From assembly GCA_910577285.1 (NCBI GenBank), contig CAJTLO010000003.1:126774-190773 (forward strand): a stretch of DNA of 64,000 bases, given 5' to 3'. Shown piece by piece: positions 59,714-64,000 of this stretch (its first letter is position 1; each line of letters opens with the position of its first letter). The notes under the pieces are model-generated. The model did not search any database. It worked only from the letters and a program-made list of their open reading frames with translations, and was not told the DNA's origin. Origin of the DNA: an uncultured Rikenellaceae bacterium. GTDB lineage: Bacteria > Bacteroidota > Bacteroidia > Bacteroidales > Rikenellaceae. The position numbers were made by a program, and so were the translations under genes.

Positions 59714-62449
59714 TTACACGTCCAGTTCCTCGTCGTCGTAGGAGAGGAGGATGTCTTCGAGCTGGCGCATATCGGTCACGATGACCTCGCGCGGCTTGCT
59801 GCCGTCCTGCCGTCCCACGATCCCCATCTTCTCGAGCTTGTCCATGATGCGTCCCGCGCGGTTGTAGCCGAGGCGGAAGTTGCGCTGGATGGCCGAGGTG
59901 GACCCCTGCTGGTTCTGGACGATGAAGTGGGCCACCTGGATGAGCATGTTGTCCGAACCGGCGCCCTCCTCGTTGTTGCCTCCTCCTGTGTTTCCCGTCG
60001 AGCCTTTCAGCTCGAAGAAGGGGAGCTCCATGGGGCCTTCGTAGCCCTCTTGCTGGCTGATGAAGGAGGTGAGGTTCTCGATTTCGGGCGTATCGAGGAA
60101 GGCGCACTGCATGCGTGTGAGTTCTCCGTTGAGGTAGAGCAGCATGTCGCCCATGCCGATGAGGCTGTTGGCGCCGGGCTGGTCGATGATGGTACGCGAG
60201 TCCACCATGGAGACCACCTTGAAGGCGATGCGGGCCGGAATGTTGGATTTGATGAGTCCCGTGATGACCTTCACGTCCGGACGCTGCGTGGCCACGATGA
60301 GGTGGATGCCCACGGCGCGTGCCTTGGCGGCGAGGCGGGTGATGGGGATCTCCACCTCGCGACCGGCGGTCATGATCATGTCGGCGAACTCGTCGATCAC
60401 CACCACGATGTAGGGCATGAAGCTGTGCCCGTCGCGTTTCTTGAGTTTCCCCTCCTGAATCTTGGCGTTGTAGTCGGCCAGGTTGCGTTCGCCGGCGCGG
60501 TTGAGCAGGGTATAGCGCTCTTCCATCACCGTCACCAGCGAGTTGAGCGTGTTCACCGCCTTGCTCGTGTCGGTGATGATGGCGCTCTCTTCGCCCTCCA
60601 TCTTGGCCAGGAAGTGGCGGTCGAGTTTGGCGTATGCCGAGAGTTCCACCTGTTTGGGGTCGATCAGGACGAATTTCAGTTCGGCCGGATGTTTCTTGTA
60701 GAGCAGCGAGGTGATGATGGCATTCAGGCCCACCGATTTTCCCTGACCCGTGGCGCCGGCTACGAGCAGGTGGGGCATTTTGGTGAGGTCGCCGATGTAG
60801 ATTTCGTTGTAGATCGTCTTGCCCAAGACGATGGGGAGCCGGTACTGGCACTCCTGGAATTTGACGGACTTCACGACCGAGAGCATCGACACGATCTCGC
60901 GCGTGCTGTTCGGAACCTCGATGCCCACCGTGCCGCGGCCCTGGCCGAGGGTGACGATACGGATGCTCTGTACCTTGAGTGCGAGGGCGATGTCCTCCTC
61001 CAGGTTGCGTATGCGCGACACCTTGACTCCCTGTGCCGGTTCTATTTCGTAAAGCGTCACCGTCGGGCCGATCGTGGCTTTGATCTTGTCGGTGATCCGG
61101 ATACCGAAGTCCTCCAGCTTTTCGCGGATGATGTTCTTGTTTTCGCGGATCTCCTCCTCCGAGATGCGGATGCCGATGCTGTGATCCTTCAGAATGACCC
61201 ACGAGGGGCGTTGGTAGCGGGGCAACGTGCGGGTGGGGTCGCGGGAGTCGTCGGACTCCTCCTCGGCTTCGGTATCCTTGTAGTCGGTTTTGACGATTTC
61301 GATTCCTTCCTGGTCGCTCACCACGATGCCGCCCGCACCCAGCGTCGCGGGCTGGCGGTCGGGGCGCAGCGTCGAGGCCAGGATGCGTTCCCCTTTCTCA
61401 TCCACCACGACGAAGTCCTCCTCGTCCTCCAGGAAGGGGGATTCGTCCGCGTCGTCCGTGGGCTCCGGAGTCGTGGACTGCGGAAGGGGCGGTACGGGAA
61501 TCTCCTCCGCGGAGGCGGTACGGGGAGCCGTCTCGATCTCCTCTTCATAAGGGAAAACGGTGAAGAACTCCTCTTCCTCTTCCGCAGGGGCGGCGATCTC
61601 CTCCTCCGGTTCGCGGACGACGATCTCTTCCTCGCTCGTTGCCCATGCGTCGACGGAGGCCGCTGCCGCCTCGGGGATGATCGGTGCGGGGGGCGTCGGG
61701 GGTGTTTCCGGCGTATAGTAGTAGTTGACCGCTTCCATGTCTTCGCGCAACTGCTCCTCCTCGGCTTGTCGTTGCGGGTCCTCTTTCCCTTTGAACGGGT
61801 GGACGGGAATCTTGCCGATGAGGTCGGTGGCTCCCTTGGCTACCGACGATCCCACCCGGTTGACCACCTTGATGGTGCTGCGGTTGATGTAGACGGCGAT
61901 GAGTACCCAGCATACCGCCAGCAGCAGTCCGAGTCCGGCGGTCCCGATCACCGAACGGAGCCAGTCGGCCGCGGCAATACCGGCTTGTCCGCCCAGGCCC
62001 GTGCCGAAGACGCCCCACCGCGTGCCGAAAAGGTAGCCGAGCGAAAGCGAGCCGAGGATCATGATGATGAGCGTGGTGCGTACCGAGCGGTTCAGGAACA
62101 AGGGGCGGACACGCATGATGCGGAGCGAGAGGATGAGCAGCACGATGGGGATGCAGATGGCGAAGGCTCCGAACCAGTCGCCCACCAGTTCCGATCCCGT
62201 GATCGCCCCCAGTTTGCCCGCATGGTTGGCGACATTGTCGACCGCACTCCAGCTGAGTCCTTCGCGCAGGGCGGCCTGGTCTTCGCTCCAGGTGAAATAG
62301 TAGCTCACCACGGCCAGCAGGAAGAAGAGGGCCACGAAGAGGAGCAGGAAACCGTATATCCACCGTTCCGTCTCCCCTATTTTCCTGTCCGGGAACAGTT
62401 TGGCCGTTATCCCGTTGCCTTTTGTCCGTATCTTCTCCTTCTGTGTCAT
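59714..62449 (-). CDS. ftsK: DNA translocase FtsK
   Basis: This 911-residue septal DNA pump resolves chromosomes during division. Four N-terminal membrane helices (about 32-185) precede an acidic Pro-rich linker (about 250-390). The RecA-like motor has Walker A GATGQGKS near 562 and Walker B VVVIDEFADM near 686. The C-terminal winged-helix gamma domain (about 845-911, RNFRLGYNRAGRIMDKLE) reads the polar guiding sequences. The ATG at 62449 (MTQKEKIRTKG) was chosen over a longer frame because a TATCTTTG box (62473-62480) lies just upstream of it. Confidence 0.96.
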   Translation of the reverse strand: MTQKEKIRTKGNGITAKLFPDRKIGETERWIYGFLLLFVALFFLLAVVSYYFTWSEDQAALREGLSWSAVDNVANHAGKLGAITGSELVGDWFGAFAICIPIVLLILSLRIMRVRPLFLNRSVRTTLIIMILGSLSLGYLFGTRWGVFGTGLGGQAGIAAADWLRSVIGTAGLGLLLAVCWVLIAVYINRSTIKVVNRVGSSVAKGATDLIGKIPVHPFKGKEDPQRQAEEEQLREDMEAVNYYYTPETPPTPPAPIIPEAAAASVDAWATSEEEIVVREPEEEIAAPAEEEEEFFTVFPYEEEIETAPRTASAEEIPVPPLPQSTTPEPTDDADESPFLEDEEDFVVVDEKGERILASTLRPDRQPATLGAGGIVVSDQEGIEIVKTDYKDTEAEEESDDSRDPTRTLPRYQRPSWVILKDHSIGIRISEEEIRENKNIIREKLEDFGIRITDKIKATIGPTVTLYEIEPAQGVKVSRIRNLEEDIALALKVQSIRIVTLGQGRGTVGIEVPNSTREIVSMLSVVKSVKFQECQYRLPIVLGKTIYNEIYIGDLTKMPHLLVAGATGQGKSVGLNAIITSLLYKKHPAELKFVLIDPKQVELSAYAKLDRHFLAKMEGEESAIITDTSKAVNTLNSLVTVMEERYTLLNRAGERNLADYNAKIQEGKLKKRDGHSFMPYIVVVIDEFADMIMTAGREVEIPITRLAAKARAVGIHLIVATQRPDVKVITGLIKSNIPARIAFKVVSMVDSRTIIDQPGANSLIGMGDMLLYLNGELTRMQCAFLDTPEIENLTSFISQQEGYEGPMELPFFELKGSTGNTGGGNNEEGAGSDNMLIQVAHFIVQNQQGSTSAIQRNFRLGYNRAGRIMDKLEKMGIVGRQDGSKPREVIVTDMRQLEDILLSYDDEELDV

Positions 62450-62782
62450 AGCGCGGCGTTTCTGCGGTTCAGCAAAGATAATGCAAATCGGGCGCGGTAT
62501 CGTCGGCCGGGCCGGCCGAGCGGGGTGTGCCCGGATGCTATCCATCCAAAATACAAAGATAGGAAAAATAACTCGGATAGCCTGCGGTTATTATGCAAGT
62601 GCGTATGGTTCATGTGGTTGTGTCGATATGCGGCTGCCTCGTGCGGCGATTCTCCGGTGCGGGACTTGGAGGGGAAGGGAGGATGGGAGCGTTTTCCCGG
62701 AGCCGGGCGGAAGGGGGAGGGTGTTTTCCGGCATGGCCGGGCGGCCGAATCGGAAGGGGGAGGTTGGGCGGGTGCGTCCTCT
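62450..62782. other. Spacer between ftsK and murI
   Basis: In these 333 bases only the ftsK -7 box is recognisable. No gene or strong hairpin was seen. Confidence 0.6.
62473..62480 (-). promoter_or_regulatory. -7 box (TATCTTTG) of ftsK-lolA
   Basis: This is a TAnnTTTG match on the minus strand, 23 bases upstream of the ftsK ATG. It argues against the longer in-frame N-terminus. Confidence 0.5.
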
Positions 62783-63547
62783 TTACAGCCGGGAAGCGCG
62801 TTCCCGGAGCCGGTCGGCATAGGGGGTGCCTGCGGCGGAAAGGAAAGTGTAGCATGCGCGGTGGGTCTCGTCGGCCTGCAGGGCGTAGCGGTCGAGCAGG
62901 GAGGCGACTCTTCGAGCAATGGCGGGGGCGGGGTCTATGACTTCGATGCCCGGTCCCGCCTCGGCGGCGATCGCTTCGGCCAGGAAGGGGTAGTGCGTGC
63001 AGCCGAGCACGATGCGGTCGGCGCCGGCTTCGGCCAGGGGGCGCACGGCGTTCCGTATCAGCAGCCGTGTGGCGGGAGTTCTCTCCTCGCCCCGTTCGAC
63101 CGCCTCCACGAAACCCTCGCCGACGGCGGGGATGATGCGTACGCCGGCGGCGTATTTGCCGCTCAGTTCGCCGAACCAGTCGCTACCTATCGAGGCACGC
63201 GTGGCCAATACCCCGATGACGCCGCTTTGGGTGGTTGCGGCGGCCGGTTTGATGGCGGGTTCCATCCCCACGAAGGGAACGGGGTAGGTGGCACGCAGCC
63301 GTTTGACGGCGATCATCGTGGCGGTGTTGCAGGCCAGTACGATCAGTTTGGCGCCGGCGGCGAGGAGTTCGCGTACGGCGCAGTCGATATAGGTCGCCAC
63401 CTCTGCGGCGGGTTTCTCGCCGTAAGGACAATGAGCCCCGTCGCCATAGTAGACGATGGATTCGGCGGGCAGGGTCTTGCGCAGCTCCCGCCAAACCGAG
63501 AGCCCGCCCATGCCCGAGTCGAAAACGCCTATGGGGGAGTTGTTCAT
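62783..63547 (-). CDS. murI: Glutamate racemase
   Basis: This 254-residue cofactor-free enzyme makes D-glutamate for peptidoglycan. The two catalytic cysteines are Cys73 in LACNTAT and Cys183 in LGCTHYPFL; the N-terminal IGVFDSGMGGLSV and the YYGDGAHCPYG loop are canonical. It is preceded by a TACCTTTG -7 box only a few bases from its ATG. It is separated from ftsK by 333 bases and probably has its own transcript. Confidence 0.97.
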   Translation of the reverse strand: MNNSPIGVFDSGMGGLSVWRELRKTLPAESIVYYGDGAHCPYGEKPAAEVATYIDCAVRELLAAGAKLIVLACNTATMIAVKRLRATYPVPFVGMEPAIKPAAATTQSGVIGVLATRASIGSDWFGELSGKYAAGVRIIPAVGEGFVEAVERGEERTPATRLLIRNAVRPLAEAGADRIVLGCTHYPFLAEAIAAEAGPGIEVIDPAPAIARRVASLLDRYALQADETHRACYTFLSAAGTPYADRLRERASRL

Positions 63548-64000
63548 AGCGGTGCAAAGGTAGGGATTTTATGCGTGCGTGGTACCGGAAAAGCGGTGCG
63601 AATGGAACGGGATTGTGCGGGAAGGGATTCCGGGCGATGGGGTGCCGGCGGGGTAGTTTTCGGCCGGCCAGGCGGAGTCGCCGGTGACGGGTGGAATGCG
63701 TGGGCAGTAGCGGGGGCCCTGCGGTGCTTTGTCTCTTTCGGCGCATATCTTCCGTTGCGGTGTTTTTGTCGCCGGTGGAATTTGTTTCCGGCGCCGCGGG
63801 AGGTGTCGAGATTTCTTTGTGGCGATGGGGGATAGGAAGCGGTGGAGTCTGTCGGCGCTGCGGAGTCTTGGAAGGTCGGGTGCGGTTGTCGGGGCTGCTG
63901 TGCGGGCTTTACGGGCGGAGAGTCGATGTTGGAGGCGCCGCGGTCGGGGAGAATTTTTCGGGGCGGAGCGGTTCGGGCCGCCGGTCGCGCCGGAGGGAGC
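63548..64000. other. Right edge of the window, no gene recognised
   Basis: Apart from the murI -7 box, these 453 GC-rich bases show no start with a credible protein on either strand. A gene beginning beyond the window cannot be excluded. Confidence 0.5.
63555..63562 (-). promoter_or_regulatory. -7 box (TACCTTTG) of murI
   Basis: This is an exact TAnnTTTG match on the minus strand, 7 bases before the ATG at 63547. It suggests a very short leader. Confidence 0.5.

Noticed and set aside
62450..62545. 32-residue extension of ftsK
   Set aside because: A -7 promoter element lies inside the extension, and the residues are Arg/Pro/Ala-rich.
59477..63835. A 1452-codon open frame on the plus strand
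   Set aside because: It lies opposite ftsK, lolA and murI; its composition is that of antisense translation in GC-rich DNA, with no recognisable domain.

Overview
The window looks like a chromosomal segment of a high-GC Bacteroidota, most likely a member of the Bacteroidales close to Alistipes (Rikenellaceae). Grounds for this are the GC-rich coding DNA; the short primary sigma factor typical of the phylum; promoters of the Bacteroidota type (TTTG, 19-21 bases, TAnnTTTG) in front of several genes; many phylum-restricted families (DUF4293, DUF4199, DUF4834, a BT_3928-like DoxX protein); and the pairings gyrA-TPR and ftsK-lolA. The genus is an inference. I see no rRNA, tRNA, insertion sequence, phage or CRISPR array.

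Layout. Positions 1-6901 (minus strand) carry housekeeping and envelope genes: radA (cut by the window edge), rseP, dxr, a catalytically degenerate M23/LytM protein, a C4 zinc-ribbon coiled-coil protein, a Nif3-like protein and a MerR regulator. Positions 7181-9113 (plus) hold a one-domain riboflavin kinase and S-adenosylhomocysteine hydrolase. Positions 9189-17023 (minus) hold a split ThrE-type exporter and a heavy-metal RND efflux operon with a His-rich adaptor and a small Cys/His-rich protein at its head, followed by a 0.5-kb block of imperfect tandem repeats. Positions 17708-24704 hold gapA, an Mla-type lipid ABC transporter without a neighbouring MCE protein, a 54-residue rubredoxin missed by long-ORF searches, a GT2 glycosyltransferase with small membrane proteins, and rarA.

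Positions 25068-28412 (plus) hold a Do-like protease, rpoD and a DUF486 membrane protein. At 28498-32243 a UDP-glucuronate decarboxylase/PHP phosphatase pair diverges from two FKBP-like lipoproteins. A phosphate transporter with a PhoU-like tail (32883-35153, minus) is followed downstream by an inverted 90-bp remnant of its own coding sequence. A 13.6-kb co-directional run (35391-49034, plus) starts with suf iron-sulfur assembly genes, interrupted between sufB and sufC by two paralogous small outer-membrane barrels, then continues with tmk, a DoxX/MauE-like protein, a 992-residue TPR protein, a plugless beta-barrel and nadE.

Positions 49373-54040 contain mltG, the 4.5S/SRP RNA gene with a clear promoter and terminator, a Sua5-type tRNA modification gene, a YfcE-type phosphodiesterase, and a C10 (streptopain-like) protease lipoprotein broken by a single-base frameshift and translationally coupled to an unknown lipoprotein. 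The right end (minus) holds a TPR protein, gyrA, lolA, ftsK and murI.

No large unknown defence or biosynthetic island is evident. The least explained features are the barrels inside the suf operon, the DoxX-TPR-barrel cluster, the tandem FKBP lipoproteins, the C10 protease/lipoprotein pair, and several enzymes with altered catalytic residues.
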